Below, piece by piece: positions 43,895 to 54,398 of a DNA stretch of 64,000 bases (positions are counted from its first letter, which is position 1; every line of letters begins with the position of its first letter). The stretch comes from Paenibacillus etheri (GTDB lineage: Bacteria > Bacillota > Bacilli > Paenibacillales > Paenibacillaceae). The stretch spans positions 284,761-348,760 of the forward strand of contig NZ_LCZJ02000026.1 in the NCBI RefSeq assembly GCF_001012825.1, read 5' to 3'. The notes below the pieces were generated by a model. That model was given only the letters and a program-made list of their open reading frames with translations. It was not told the origin of the DNA and did not search any database. Position numbers and translations under genes: made by a program.

Positions 43895-45079
43895 TTAAGC
43901 CTGAGCCCTGTCTGAAGATAACGTTGTCGTTGATAATTTGCGCCGAGAGCTTCTGGCAACGTAGAACAGCAGCATTGCTCCTGCGATAGAGCTCAACATG
44001 CAAGACAGATTCATTACTTCTACCCCGCCTTGATTGAGCAAGAATCCATTCAGTAAATTACCGACAATGCCAGAAAAACCTGCGAACACCATATTAAATA
44101 CACTTTGGCCAGTAGCCTGCATCTCGTTAGAAGTGATTTGAGATACATATTCGACTGCAGCAATATAAAAGAACCCAAATGAAAGACCGTGCAGCACCTG
44201 CACTCCGATCATTACCGATGGATAGGGGAAAGCAACCTGAATGCCCCACCGCAGGACATAAATAAGGGCCCCAAGGAGCAAGGTACGCTCACGCCCTAAC
44301 CTCTTGATTACTTTAGAAGCAAACAGCATGGAAGGAACATTCGTCACCGATGCGAGAAAGAGCGCAATCCCTGCATAGCGCGTAGACCCTCCAACCGATT
44401 GAAAAGCGATTACAAAATATGTACCAAAAGCAGCCATCGTCTGGTTCACAAGAAAGCTGCCACCCAAAAACGCAAGAAAGACCCGATTCCCCAGCAGTTG
44501 TCTTACCCCCTGAGTAAACGATTGCCTCATCATATGATTCTCTTCCGCCTGCTTTGGCAATGTAAACGCAATAAGGACTGCAATCAGATTAAAAAAGAGA
44601 AAAGGCAGCCATATCGTCGATACAGAGAAGGTAGATACGTACATCCCTCCTGCATAAGCTCCCAGAGCCGCTCCAATACTCATCATAAGCCGGATGCTAC
44701 CGTAAGTGGCTCCAGCTCTATTCGCCGCCGAGATCGCGTAAGAATCGGCTATAGGAGCCTGTGTAGAGGAGAAGATCGTTGAGCACGTATACACCAGAAG
44801 AAGTACAATGAAATATTCCGAACGATAAAAGACGGCTAGTAAGGCTGGAACCGCCACACTTAGGATTAGTACTAAACGTGTCTGATTATACCGATCAGAG
44901 ATAATCCCCCACATCGGCTGAATGGTGATTGCAACTAGTGTGCCTGTTGCCATTAGTATACCTATCTGTCCACTATTAAGTCCATTATGGACCAGCAGCA
45001 GCGAAAGATAAGAGCCAAACGAACCGCCGGCCAATCCTAAAAATAGATAAAAGCCGCGCAGCTTCGATAGTTTTTCCAT
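43895..45079 (-). CDS. MFS transporter
   Basis: Major facilitator permease of 394 residues with about 12 helices, of the MFS_1-like/nucleoside-symporter-like group. The loop motif IQPMWGIISDRYNQTRLVL (G-x3-D-R) lies between helices 2 and 3, and LHGLSFGFFYIAAVEYVSQ appears in the second half. It has GGAGGATTC upstream and 38 bases before the next gene. Substrate not known; several of this group export drugs or take up metabolites. Confidence 0.85.
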   Translation of the reverse strand: MEKLSKLRGFYLFLGLAGGSFGSYLSLLLVHNGLNSGQIGILMATGTLVAITIQPMWGIISDRYNQTRLVLILSVAVPALLAVFYRSEYFIVLLLVYTCSTIFSSTQAPIADSYAISAANRAGATYGSIRLMMSIGAALGAYAGGMYVSTFSVSTIWLPFLFFNLIAVLIAFTLPKQAEENHMMRQSFTQGVRQLLGNRVFLAFLGGSFLVNQTMAAFGTYFVIAFQSVGGSTRYAGIALFLASVTNVPSMLFASKVIKRLGRERTLLLGALIYVLRWGIQVAFPYPSVMIGVQVLHGLSFGFFYIAAVEYVSQITSNEMQATGQSVFNMVFAGFSGIVGNLLNGFLLNQGGVEVMNLSCMLSSIAGAMLLFYVARSSRRKLSTTTLSSDRAQA

Positions 45080-45188
45080 TTGTACTATGAATCCTCCAAC
45101 TTTATATTTTTATATTTTAACAGAACACCCTTACTTCATATGTAATCATCGCATTTAATATAGCAGTACTATAAAGGCGGTGGACAAG

Positions 45189-45884
45189 TTGAGCATAAAA
45201 CATAATTCTCTCATGGTAAATCATCCCTGTCTAACAGACAAGTCTAATGCGAGCAATAGACAGAGCTCTGCCTTTGGCTGGTCATCTAAGAACTGGAGCG
45301 GCTACACTGTTACTGGCAGAAAAGGCGCCTTCAATCGCATTTCCGGTGAATGGATCGTCCCATACGTAAAGCCAACCCACAAATCCACCTATTCCTCCGC
45401 ATGGATTGGCATCGACGGATTCAAGAACAGCAGCCTTATCCAGACGGGAACAGGTCATGAATTCGTAAATGGGATTGCCCGTTATTACGCCTGGTGGGAA
45501 ATATTACCTGACGCTGAGACCGTAATCCCTCTTTCAGTATACCCGGGAGATCATATGAAGGGTACTATCACAAAAATAAGCCACACAAAGTGGTCTATCA
45601 CACTCCGAAATTTAAGCCGAAACTGGACCTTCCGAACGCTTCAGCGATATTCTGGTCCACAGACGTCTGGCGAATGGATTATGGAGGCTCCTGAGGTCGA
45701 TGGTTCCATCGCAAAGCTGGCTCGCATATGCACCACCTATTTTAACTGCTGCCGGATCAATGGAAAACGACCTAGGTTAACTCTTTCCAACGGAGGGATC
45801 ATGGTCCAGAATAACATCACCGTTGCTGTTCCTTCCAGTCCAAGTCATCGAGGAGACTCTTTTAGCGTCAAACGAATATACTAA
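45189..45884 (+). CDS. G1 family glutamic endopeptidase (eqolisin-like)
   Basis: Protein of about 231 residues with the beta-sandwich eqolisin domain. Near residue 30 starts GWSSKNWSGYTV, then WIGIDGFKNSSLIQTGTGHE with the presumed catalytic Gln, and later SGEWIMEAPEVDG with the catalytic Glu. Eqolisins are acid peptidases known mainly from fungi, with a small bacterial group. The frame opens at GTG 45180; AAAGGCGG eight bases before the TTG at 45189 suggests the true start. I see no signal peptide or propeptide, which is unusual for the family. Relatives in spore-formers are not well characterised. Confidence 0.82.
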   Translation: MSIKHNSLMVNHPCLTDKSNASNRQSSAFGWSSKNWSGYTVTGRKGAFNRISGEWIVPYVKPTHKSTYSSAWIGIDGFKNSSLIQTGTGHEFVNGIARYYAWWEILPDAETVIPLSVYPGDHMKGTITKISHTKWSITLRNLSRNWTFRTLQRYSGPQTSGEWIMEAPEVDGSIAKLARICTTYFNCCRINGKRPRLTLSNGGIMVQNNITVAVPSSPSHRGDSFSVKRIY

Positions 45885-45904
45885 CAGCATAAATGGGTTT
45901 AGAA

Positions 45905-45957
45905 AAAAAGAGCTGCCTCATTTGTAGATTTTCACTACATCTGAGACAGCTCTTTTA
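45905..45957. terminator. Bidirectional terminator between G1 peptidase and pyk
   Basis: Long imperfect stem around AAAGAGCTG and CAGCTCTTTT with inner pairing of GTAG/CTAC, and T or A runs on both sides. Confidence 0.8.
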
Positions 45958-46089
45958 TTTAAAATATAAGTTTCACACTATACATTATCCTTATATTTCT
46001 CGCATAAACGCTTACCGTCCTTTAGGGACGCCAACCGCGTTTTTGCTTGGCTAAGTAAAAACTACGAAGCAGGCAAAGCCAGTCGAGTA

Positions 46090-47508
46090 CTACTCGATTG
46101 TGCTTACTTTTACCAAGTTAGTGGAACCGGAACGTCCAAGTGGAATTCCTGCAGTAATCACAACTAGGTCGCCAGCTTGAACCAGACCGGAATCCTTACC
46201 ACCTTGGATTGCTGTTTCAAGCAATTCATCTGTGGAAGTAGCTACTTTACCGAATACTGGCGTTACGCCCCAAACGAGGGACAATTGACGCATAGTTCTT
46301 TCTTGTGTCGTAACAGCAATGATTGGTGCTTTAGGACGGTATTTGGAAACAACGCGTGCAGTATGACCTGTAACAGTCGAAGAAAGAATAGCCTTAGCGT
46401 TCAGATCCAAAGCAGAAATTGCAACGGATTGGCTGATAGCTTCTGTAACTGTAGTTTCTTGTGCAGTTTGTTGTTTTGAGAAAATTTCACGGTGGTCCAG
46501 AGCGGACTCCGCTTTCTCAGCAATACGGGACATTGTAAGAACGGATTCTACTGGATATTTACCAGCAGCAGTTTCTCCGGAAAGCATGATTGCATCTGTT
46601 CCGTCGAAAATAGCGTTTGCTACGTCACTTGCTTCAGCGCGAGTAGGACGTGGGTTACGTTGCATAGAATCCAGCATTTGTGTAGCTGTGATTACTGGTT
46701 TGCCAGCAACATTACATTTTTGAATCATCAATTTTTGAGCCAAAGGTACATCTTCAGCTGGAATTTCAACACCAAGGTCACCACGAGCAACCATCAGGCC
46801 GTCGGAAGCTTCTAAAATTTCATCAAGGTTATCAACACCTTGTTGGTTTTCGATTTTGGAAATGATTTGAATGTGAGAAGCGTTGTTTTTCGCAAGCAGC
46901 TCACGAATTTCCTGAACGTCGCTAGCTTTGCGAACGAAGGAAGCGGCGATAAAATCGATGTCCTGTTCGATACCAAAAAGAATATCGTTGGTGTCTTTTT
47001 CCGTAATACCCGGCAAGGAGATGTTTACTCCTGGTACGTTAACGCCCTTCTTGCTCTTGATCGTACCACCGTTTACAATACGGGTCTTGATTTCAGTTCC
47101 TTGAATGTCGACAACTGTCAAACCAATCAGACCGTCATCAATAAGGATGGTGGATCCTACTTGAACATCATTAGGAAGCTCGCTGTACGTGATGGAAATA
47201 CGTTCTTGTGTGCCAAGGATTTCTTCCGTAGTTAGTGTCAGGTACTCGTCCTGAACTAGTTCAATCGGTTCTACTTCCAACTTGCCTGTGCGAATCTCCG
47301 GTCCTTTTGTATCGAGCAGGATAGCAACAGTTTTGTTCAGTTCCTTAGATGCTTGACGGATCGTTTTAATCCGAGCACCATGCTCTTCAAAATCGCCGTG
47401 GGAGAAATTCAAACGGGCCACATTCATACCAGCCAAAATCAATTTTTTGATATTCTCCAACGATTCACTCGCAGGTCCGATCGTACATACAATTTTACTT
47501 TTCCGCAT
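46090..47508 (-). CDS. pyk: Pyruvate kinase
   Basis: Last step of glycolysis (PEP to pyruvate with ATP), 472 residues. [14 protein letters not shown] at the N-terminus, the catalytic Lys in [20 protein letters not shown] and the signature [22 protein letters not shown] are intact. It lacks the C-terminal PEP-utiliser-like domain (about 110 residues) found in the longer Bacillus PykA. AGGAGG precedes the ATG. It is a single-gene unit; no clear operator was found in the 330 bases upstream. Confidence 0.96.
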   Translation of the reverse strand: MRKSKIVCTIGPASESLENIKKLILAGMNVARLNFSHGDFEEHGARIKTIRQASKELNKTVAILLDTKGPEIRTGKLEVEPIELVQDEYLTLTTEEILGTQERISITYSELPNDVQVGSTILIDDGLIGLTVVDIQGTEIKTRIVNGGTIKSKKGVNVPGVNISLPGITEKDTNDILFGIEQDIDFIAASFVRKASDVQEIRELLAKNNASHIQIISKIENQQGVDNLDEILEASDGLMVARGDLGVEIPAEDVPLAQKLMIQKCNVAGKPVITATQMLDSMQRNPRPTRAEASDVANAIFDGTDAIMLSGETAAGKYPVESVLTMSRIAEKAESALDHREIFSKQQTAQETTVTEAISQSVAISALDLNAKAILSSTVTGHTARVVSKYRPKAPIIAVTTQERTMRQLSLVWGVTPVFGKVATSTDELLETAIQGGKDSGLVQAGDLVVITAGIPLGRSGSTNLVKVSTIE

Positions 47509-47713
47509 TAGGTTTTCCTCCGTTTTTTCGTTCTCTCTGTCTCACTTTTTCCAACTACAAAATCTACTACAAGGCTAACTAATTAAATAGGAACTTTGTC
47601 ACATGTGCCTTTAACTACGCCCTTATGAATATTACTGCAACTTAGACACAAAATCAATGTTGTAGGCTCTTTTAGATGTAATTTGAGGTCGAATTATCTG
47701 AACGCACAAAAAA

Positions 47714-47754
47714 AATTAAAATAATCCCGGCATTGCATCGAGATTATTTTAATT
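47714..47754 (-). terminator. Terminator of the accDA operon
   Basis: Perfect 13-base stem AATTAAAATAATC/GATTATTTTAATT, followed on the minus strand by TTTTTTTGTG. It lies in the 330 bases between accA and pyk; nothing else there looks like a gene. Confidence 0.85.
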
Positions 47755-47840
47755 CCAATAAAATGTATAATTTACACTAATTTCAATATGATCCACTTAG
47801 CATGGTGATATGTCTTAAAGTGCAAATGGAAACCCCATTA

Positions 47841-48842
47841 TTACACTTCAGATTTCACATCTTCTTCAAGGAAAACTTGCTCCTGCTGGGCTTCAGCATA
47901 CTCACCAATTTTACGGAATTTACGATAACGATCTTCTTTCAATTCCGCACTATTCAGAGGCATCAGCTCCTGCAGATGACGCCATAACGCATCCTTAATT
48001 GCAGCTGCCGTAGCTTCGTAATCACGGTGAGCGCCGCCTTTGGGCTCAGGAACAATCTCTTCAATGACTTCCATTCCAAGCAGATCAGATGCCGTTATCT
48101 TCATGGCTTCCGCCGCTTGATCAGCCTTCGAAGCATCCTTCCATAGAATCGAAGCAGCACCGTTAGGGGATATTACAGAATAGATGGCATGCTCCAGCAT
48201 AAGCACTCTATTACCAACTGCCAGTGCTAGTGCACCGCCACTCCCGCCTTCTCCGATAACAACACAGATGACAGGGACTCCAAACTGAGACATTTCACGC
48301 AAATTGCGAGCGATCGCTTCAGATTGGCCTCTTTCCTCAGCTGTATTACCTGGATATGCACCTTTCGTATCCACGAAGGTTATAATGGGACGTTTGAACT
48401 TGTCCGCTTGCTGCATCAGACGCAGCGCTTTACGGAAGCCCTCAGGGTGTGCGCTGCCGAAAAAACGTAAAATATTCTCTTTCGTATCTTTACCGCGCTG
48501 TTGACCAATAACCGTAACCGGGACGCCATTCAGTTTGGCGATACCGCCTACAATAGCAAGATCATCCCCAAACATTCGATCACCATGCAGCTCAATAAAA
48601 TCTGTGAAGATCTGGTTCATAAGATCAAGAGACGTCGGACGTCCTTGATGTCTGGCTAGATGCATTTTTTGGGAAGGAGAGATATTAGAATATACTTCCT
48701 CCTCAAGCACACGGTACCGTTCTTCCAACCTTGCTACCTCATCCGTAAAATCAATACCCTTCTCTTCGCCAAACTGCTTTAGCTCGGCAATTTTCTTGCG
48801 CATTTCAACCAGAGGCATTTCAAAAGGCAACTCTCCTGCCAA
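47841..48842 (-). CDS. accA: Acetyl-CoA carboxylase carboxyltransferase subunit alpha
   Basis: Transfers CO2 from biotin carboxyl carrier to acetyl-CoA, 333 residues. [40 protein letters not shown] and [19 protein letters not shown] are hallmark AccA segments. It starts with a TTG at 48842 after AAAGGGGG; only one base separates the accD stop and this start. It forms the alpha2beta2 transferase with AccD. Confidence 0.95.
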   Translation of the reverse strand: MAGELPFEMPLVEMRKKIAELKQFGEEKGIDFTDEVARLEERYRVLEEEVYSNISPSQKMHLARHQGRPTSLDLMNQIFTDFIELHGDRMFGDDLAIVGGIAKLNGVPVTVIGQQRGKDTKENILRFFGSAHPEGFRKALRLMQQADKFKRPIITFVDTKGAYPGNTAEERGQSEAIARNLREMSQFGVPVICVVIGEGGSGGALALAVGNRVLMLEHAIYSVISPNGAASILWKDASKADQAAEAMKITASDLLGMEVIEEIVPEPKGGAHRDYEATAAAIKDALWRHLQELMPLNSAELKEDRYRKFRKIGEYAEAQQEQVFLEEDVKSEV

Positions 48843-48843
48843 C

Positions 48844-49737
48844 CTAAAATCCCCCTTTCACATCATGCATTTCCAAAATTTTGGTCAGTGTGGCGCGCAT
48901 TTCTTTACGGTGTACAACCATATCAATCAAGCCATGCTGCAGATTAAATTCAGCCGTCTGGAAATCATCCGGAAGCTTCTGGCGAATCGTCTGTTCAATG
49001 ACTATACGTCCTGCGAAACCGAATACCGCCCCAGGCTCTGCAATAATAATATCGCCAAGACTAGCAAAACTCGCCGATACTCCGCCGGTTGTCGGATCTG
49101 TAATTATAGAAATATAAAGACCGCCCACTTCATTGAAACGAGCAATCGCTGCACTGGTCTTCGCCATTTGCATAAGACTTAGAATACTCTCCTGCATTCT
49201 CGCTCCGCCTGAAGTTGAGAAAATAAGGAGTGGAAGCTGTCTCTCCGTAGCTTCTTCAATCGCTCGGGTAATCTTCTCACCAACTACAGATCCCATACTG
49301 CCCGAGAAAAATTCAAAATTCATCACAGCTACGATCACTGGATGTCCGCCAATAGATCCCTGTCCTGTAATCACGGCATCAGTTTGTCCCGATTTAAGTT
49401 GCTGTTGCTCCAGTTTAGAGGCATAACCCGGGAATTTCAGCGGATCTATAGAATACATTTCACTGTCAAACTCAATAAAGCCCTCTGGGTCTAATGTCAT
49501 AGCAATACGCTCTACAGCGTTCAATCGCAAATGATGACCACAAGTAGGACATACTTTTAGATTCTTTTCCAATTCCTTGCTATACTGGATCGTTCCGCAT
49601 TTATTACATTTACTCATTAATCCTTCTGGAATTTCCCGTTTGGGGCGTTCGCCTTCTGCAGGCTCGCCGCTTCGCTCCAGACGTTCTGAAGGAATAGTCG
49701 CGTACTTCCGTTTCTTCTGAAATAAATCTTTGAACAC
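48844..49737 (-). CDS. accD: Acetyl-CoA carboxylase carboxyltransferase subunit beta
   Basis: Beta subunit of the carboxyltransferase, 297 residues. The N-terminal zinc ribbon is [16 protein letters not shown] with CPTCGHH. Next come [20 protein letters not shown] and [20 protein letters not shown]. It begins with a GTG after AGAGGTG and is followed by accA one base on. The pair supplies malonyl-CoA for fatty acid synthesis. Confidence 0.95.
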   Translation of the reverse strand: MFKDLFQKKRKYATIPSERLERSGEPAEGERPKREIPEGLMSKCNKCGTIQYSKELEKNLKVCPTCGHHLRLNAVERIAMTLDPEGFIEFDSEMYSIDPLKFPGYASKLEQQQLKSGQTDAVITGQGSIGGHPVIVAVMNFEFFSGSMGSVVGEKITRAIEEATERQLPLLIFSTSGGARMQESILSLMQMAKTSAAIARFNEVGGLYISIITDPTTGGVSASFASLGDIIIAEPGAVFGFAGRIVIEQTIRQKLPDDFQTAEFNLQHGLIDMVVHRKEMRATLTKILEMHDVKGGF

Positions 49738-49809
49738 ACCCGCACCTCTTCAGCCGTTTATTTGCGTTATGCAGCTTGCCGCTGTCATGACTTTTCTCTT
49801 GATAGAAAT

Positions 49810-49998
49810 TCAGGGATGCAGAATAAGATTAAGGACTTCCTGTACTTCCTCCAGTTCACCCGAAGGAACCAATATCTCAAACTGCTGCTTGGACATATTG
49901 ATTGGACGGCATTTTACTAAAAAACCTTCTTCAGTTAGCTTACTCTTAATCATATCCGCCACTTTGGCGGTCGGCGCGATATATATTACCGTCCACAT
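49810..49998 (-). CDS. Short conserved protein upstream of accD
   Basis: Protein of 62 residues starting at ATG 49998 (MWTVIYIAPTAKVADMIKSK) with GGGAGG upstream; the frame opens 36 codons earlier without a good site. The pattern of beta-strand, helix and the ending PSGELEEVQEVLNLIL suggests a small alpha/beta fold of the DUF2007 kind. It precedes accD by 72 bases and is probably co-transcribed. Function unknown. Confidence 0.75.
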   Translation of the reverse strand: MWTVIYIAPTAKVADMIKSKLTEEGFLVKCRPINMSKQQFEILVPSGELEEVQEVLNLILHP

Positions 49999-50144
49999 GC
50001 CTTGCAAGGCCTCCCCAATCTTAATTCCCAGCCGTATCCCGTATAATGGAATTATGATAACACAGTTTTCTTTTTTCCCGCAACAGGCGTAGGGCAAAGG
50101 AAGCAAGACTGAGGAACTCGTTCAATCGAAATGAATCGGGTCAT

Positions 50145-50645
50145 TTATTCCGTGTCCGTGACTAGAGGATATACTTTCGCCCCTTCCTGCCGATGAGCGA
50201 TTCTGGCAGAAGCAGCTGCAGCAATTCCCGCTACTAAGTCATCCAAGAACACGTGAATACTCCCCTTATCATCGTTCAATTCACCAATGATTCCAAGCTT
50301 TATTTTGTCCAAGTACCCAAATCCTGTAAGTCCGATCATACCATATACCCCTGTGATCCCAAGGGCTAGAGTCTCGTCCGCTCCATAAAGTGACTCATCC
50401 GCCTCCATAACTGCCTGGAGCGGCTGCGGAAGCAGTTTCTTCTCTGCTAGTTCATCAAGTGCGATCCCCGTCATTAACGTGTACTGCACTTCTCTTTTTC
50501 CCAGAACAGATTTCACACTGGAAAGGCATTCTTCCTTGGATAAACCGGGATAATAAACCGATTGTAAAATATATACGATTTCAGCAATGGAAGAAAGTGA
50601 TACGCCTCTACGTTCCAACAGATCAACTGCCATTTGATAGGACAT
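50145..50645 (-). CDS. pgpA: Phosphatidylglycerophosphatase A-like protein (YutG type)
   Basis: Protein of 166 residues, beginning MSYQMAVDLLERRGVSLSSI. The late segment GIIGELNDDKGSIHVFLDDL, with paired acidic residues and a helix, fits the PgpA/YutG family. Unlike proteobacterial PgpA it lacks strong membrane helices. It would remove phosphate from phosphatidylglycerophosphate or a related phospholipid phosphate; biochemical role in Bacillales is less certain. AAAGGGG precedes the ATG; it is between dnaE and accD. Confidence 0.85.
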   Translation of the reverse strand: MSYQMAVDLLERRGVSLSSIAEIVYILQSVYYPGLSKEECLSSVKSVLGKREVQYTLMTGIALDELAEKKLLPQPLQAVMEADESLYGADETLALGITGVYGMIGLTGFGYLDKIKLGIIGELNDDKGSIHVFLDDLVAGIAAAASARIAHRQEGAKVYPLVTDTE

Positions 50646-50719
50646 GATGTGATTCCCCTTTCCGCCCAGGGATTCGCCCTGTGGTTTCCTAATGTATGCG
50701 GAAAAGGGTTGAATTGTTC

Positions 50720-53700
50720 TTATTTTATTCTTACGGTACCTGCCCCCAGCATAGACTCGATAGCCGCGAACAGCTCCTGGGTAGGCTTGATCCGGTAGTT
50801 ATCGCTAAGGGCCAGGAGCTTCTGATCCCGTTCGTAGAACAGAATCGTTGCTACTGGTCCTGGATGATTCTGCAGCAGCTCCTTCAGGCGCGACAGCTGC
50901 GCAGCATTCTCGGCGGCCGGCGTGATCTTGATAAAGACGCGCTGGCCTGAGGCCGGCGCTGGCGCAGCGGCCGGTGCAGGTGTTGCAGGCGCAGCTGCGC
51001 CGCCTGCAGGTCTGTCAGCGGGGCCAGTGGCGGCCCCGCTCCGCGATGCAGGAGCTGCGCTGCGCTGCGGCGCTCCTGCTGAGGCCGAGCGTCCCGCGCT
51101 ATACGGGCGGGACGCGGCGGCACTGCGGCGCTGCAGCAGACCGCGGATAGTCTCCGCGGATAGCAGCGCCACTTCCTCGGCCAGCAGCTTGAAGCCTTCG
51201 TCCTCCTGCTGCACCTTGGCGCGCAAGGCCAGCAGCGCGCCCTTGGCAATCAAGCTGCGGCTTCGCTTCCACACCTCAGGGAAGAGCACGACCTCGCAGC
51301 GTTCGATCTGGTCTTCCCATTCGATGAAGGCCATTGATTTCCCTTGCTTCGTCGTAATTTCCTTAACGGATACGACCATGCCGGCCGTAACCGTCTGGCT
51401 CTCATCTGCGGCTTCACCGAGATCCATCAGCCGCTGTATACCCGGCTCCTCAAGCAGCTCAGCGCTATCGTCGAGCGGATGACCTGATAGATACAGCCCC
51501 AGCAGTTCACGTTCCATTTCCAACTGCTGTCCTACTGTGAACTTAGGGATATCCGGATACCGAATCTCCCAGTTCGGCGTCTCCACCAAATCGTCGAACA
51601 ACTGGATTTGCAGTTCATCCCGCTCCTTGCGCCATTTCGTCGCGGCGTCGACGGTCTCGTCCAGCATAGCCAGCAGCTGAGCCCTATGACCTGGCAGACA
51701 GTCAAAGGCTCCTGCCTGCAGCAAAGACTCCACTACCCGCTTGTTGCAGACCCGCAGATCCACACGTCGACAGAAATCGAGCAGGCTGTCGAACGGTCGC
51801 TCCTTACGGACCGACATAATATTCTCCACTGCTAGCGTGCCGACGTTCTTAATCGCTGCGAGCCCAAAGCGGATATGCCCTGTTCCCGTTTCTTCGCCTG
51901 GAACAGGGGTAAACAGCACGCCGCTCTCATTCACATCCGGTGGTAACACGCCGATGCCCGTGCGGCGGCAGTCCAGTACATATTCCGCCACCTTACGGTG
52001 GGTCCCCATCACGGCGGTCAGCATAGATGCCATAAACTGTACCGGATAATGCGCCTTAAGATATGCCGTCTGAAAAGCCAGCACGCCATAAGCCGCCGCA
52101 TGCGCACGAGGGAAGCCATAATCGGCAAACCGTACGATCATATCATAAACGGCATTCGCATCCGTTTCGTTATATCCTTGCTGCAAGCTCCCCTGTACAA
52201 AATGGCTGCGTTCCTTATCCAGCGTCTCGCGCTTCTTCTTAGAGACCGCTCTGCGGAGCAGATCCGCTTCACCAAGCGAGAATCCAGCCATAAGCGAAGC
52301 AATCTGCATAATCTGTTCCTGATACACAATAATCCCATAGGTATCCGCTAATATAGATTTCAAATCAGGATGCGGATACTCTACTTCGATCTGACCGTGC
52401 TTACCTGCTATATATTTCGGGATAAACTCCATCGGACCCGGACGATACAAGGCTAGAACCGATACGATATCTTCAAAACCATTAGGTTTCAAATCCTTCA
52501 GCACACGTCTTACACCCGCCGACTCCAGCTGGAAGACCCCAGTCGTCTCACCAGCACCCAGCATTTCATACGTGAGCGGATCATGATCTGGTATCATTTT
52601 AAAATTTGGAACACTGCCAGTCATTTCTTTAATCGAATTCATACAGCGTTCGATAATCGACAAAGTACGCAAGCCCAGAAAATCCATCTTCAGCAGCCCA
52701 ACACTTTCCAAATGCTCCATAGAGTACTGAGTTAACGCTGTACTTTCGTTGCCCTCTTGAAGGGGTACAGCATCTGTTAGTGGACCTTTGGAAATAACAA
52801 CCCCGGCAGCATGTGTCGAAGCATGACGAGGCATACCTTCCACTTTCATTGCCATATCCAGCAAGCCTTTGATCTTCGGATTACTGTCATACATCGCTTT
52901 TAGGTCTGGAGTAGTCTCCAGCGCTCTAGCAAGGCTGATGCCTAGTTGTCCTGGGATGAGCTTGGCAGCCTTATCTACCTCGTTATAAGGTAAATTCAGT
53001 ACCCTGCCCACATCACGAACTGCAGCCCGTGCAGCCATGGTTCCGAACGTAATGATCTGTGCCACATGTTCTTTGCCGTATTTCTCCACCACATAAGCGA
53101 TAACCTCATCACGACGCTCATCACTAAAATCGATATCAATATCCGGCATCGTGATCCGTTCTGGATTTAAGAAACGTTCAAAGAGCAAGTTATACTTAAG
53201 CGGATCTACATCCGTGATTTCTAGGGAATAAGCGGTAAGACTCCCAGCGGAGGAACCCCGGCCCGGACCAGTAGCAATCCCCTGACGATGACAATAAGCG
53301 ATAAAATCCCACACAATTAGAAAATAATCGCTAAAACCCATATTCTCGATGACGCCAAGCTCATAGGCAAGACGCGTCTCAGCCGTCTCTCTTTGCTCAG
53401 ACGATGCCCAAAGCGGTGTGTCTATATAGCGTTCTTCAAGCCCTTTAAAGCACAACTCTCGCAAATAAGCAGCGGAGTCCTTACCTTCTGGAATTGGTGA
53501 ATAAGCAGGTAGAATATGTTGACCGAAGGTAAGCTCCAAATTACATTTTTCTGCGATCAATAGCGTGTTACTGATAGCTTCAGGTACATGCGGGAACAAC
53601 GCCGCCATCTGATCACTACTTTTTAGAAACAGCTGATCTGTTCCGATCTTGAGCCGTTCCTCATCATCCACAGTTTTACCTGTTCCAATACAGATCAGAA

Positions 53701-54358
53701 CATCCTGTACCTCTGCATCTTCCTTGGCTAAATAATGGACGTCATTCGTAGCTACAAGTGGGATCTCACAGGCCTTGGCAAGTGCGATCAGCTTCGGATT
53801 CACTCGCTTTTGCTCGGAAATCCCGTGATCTTGAAGCTCCAGGTAAAAGTCTTCGCCAAAAATCTCCTTATAACGCAGCGCAGCTTTTCGCGCCTCGTCA
53901 TCTCTTCCATGCAACAGATGCTGCGGCACTTCGCCGCCAAGACAGGCACTGAGGCATAGGATCCCCTCCGAATGAGCGGCCAGAACCTCCATATCAATAC
54001 GAGGTTTATAGTGATGACCTTCCAGATGACCGATAGAGATCAGCTTCATCAGGTTCTTGTAGCCGGTTTCATTCTTGACGAGCAGAATCAGGTGATAAAT
54101 CGGTTGATCTTTACGACTGCCTCGCTCACGGCGAGAGCCCGCGGTTAAATAAGCTTCACAGCCGATAATCGGCTTGATTCCATTCTTTTTACACGCTTTA
54201 TAAAAGGGGATCGCCCCATACATCACTCCATGATCCGTAAGCGCCAGCGACTTCATGCCGTATTCGCCGGCCCGGCGCACGAGATCGGTAATGCGCGCCG
54301 CCCCGTCCAGTAAACTGTATTCGCTGTGCACATGCAAATGCACGAAAGGGCTCATCAT
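50720..54358 (-). CDS. dnaE: DNA polymerase III subunit alpha (DnaE)
   Basis: Replicative polymerase, 1212 residues. PHP domain at the N-terminus (FVHLHVHSEYSLLDGAARI), polymerase core with GPGRGSSAGSLTAY and the catalytic aspartates in TMPDIDIDFSDERRDEV, the thumb/fingers, helix-hairpin-helix, and an OB fold (TVTAGMVVSVKEITTKQGKS). Between the OB fold and the last 60 residues lies an Ala/Pro/Gly-rich linker of about 60 residues (from about residue 1085), encoded by strikingly GC-rich sequence at 50935-51120. AGGAAGG precedes a double ATG. Confidence 0.96.
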   Translation of the reverse strand: MMSPFVHLHVHSEYSLLDGAARITDLVRRAGEYGMKSLALTDHGVMYGAIPFYKACKKNGIKPIIGCEAYLTAGSRRERGSRKDQPIYHLILLVKNETGYKNLMKLISIGHLEGHHYKPRIDMEVLAAHSEGILCLSACLGGEVPQHLLHGRDDEARKAALRYKEIFGEDFYLELQDHGISEQKRVNPKLIALAKACEIPLVATNDVHYLAKEDAEVQDVLICIGTGKTVDDEERLKIGTDQLFLKSSDQMAALFPHVPEAISNTLLIAEKCNLELTFGQHILPAYSPIPEGKDSAAYLRELCFKGLEERYIDTPLWASSEQRETAETRLAYELGVIENMGFSDYFLIVWDFIAYCHRQGIATGPGRGSSAGSLTAYSLEITDVDPLKYNLLFERFLNPERITMPDIDIDFSDERRDEVIAYVVEKYGKEHVAQIITFGTMAARAAVRDVGRVLNLPYNEVDKAAKLIPGQLGISLARALETTPDLKAMYDSNPKIKGLLDMAMKVEGMPRHASTHAAGVVISKGPLTDAVPLQEGNESTALTQYSMEHLESVGLLKMDFLGLRTLSIIERCMNSIKEMTGSVPNFKMIPDHDPLTYEMLGAGETTGVFQLESAGVRRVLKDLKPNGFEDIVSVLALYRPGPMEFIPKYIAGKHGQIEVEYPHPDLKSILADTYGIIVYQEQIMQIASLMAGFSLGEADLLRRAVSKKKRETLDKERSHFVQGSLQQGYNETDANAVYDMIVRFADYGFPRAHAAAYGVLAFQTAYLKAHYPVQFMASMLTAVMGTHRKVAEYVLDCRRTGIGVLPPDVNESGVLFTPVPGEETGTGHIRFGLAAIKNVGTLAVENIMSVRKERPFDSLLDFCRRVDLRVCNKRVVESLLQAGAFDCLPGHRAQLLAMLDETVDAATKWRKERDELQIQLFDDLVETPNWEIRYPDIPKFTVGQQLEMERELLGLYLSGHPLDDSAELLEEPGIQRLMDLGEAADESQTVTAGMVVSVKEITTKQGKSMAFIEWEDQIERCEVVLFPEVWKRSRSLIAKGALLALRAKVQQEDEGFKLLAEEVALLSAETIRGLLQRRSAAASRPYSAGRSASAGAPQRSAAPASRSGAATGPADRPAGGAAAPATPAPAAAPAPASGQRVFIKITPAAENAAQLSRLKELLQNHPGPVATILFYERDQKLLALSDNYRIKPTQELFAAIESMLGAGTVRIK

Positions 54359-54398
54359 CCCACTTCCTTCCTACTACAAAAATCAAACATAAATAGTT

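Noticed and set aside
46177-47235. Plus-strand ORFs opposite pyk
   Set aside because: Shadows of a complete pyruvate kinase gene; Cys/Phe/Ser-rich with no ribosome sites.
50884-51482. ORFs of 121 and 186 codons inside dnaE
   Set aside because: They arise from the GC-rich linker region of dnaE and lack starts; Arg/Ala-rich shadows.
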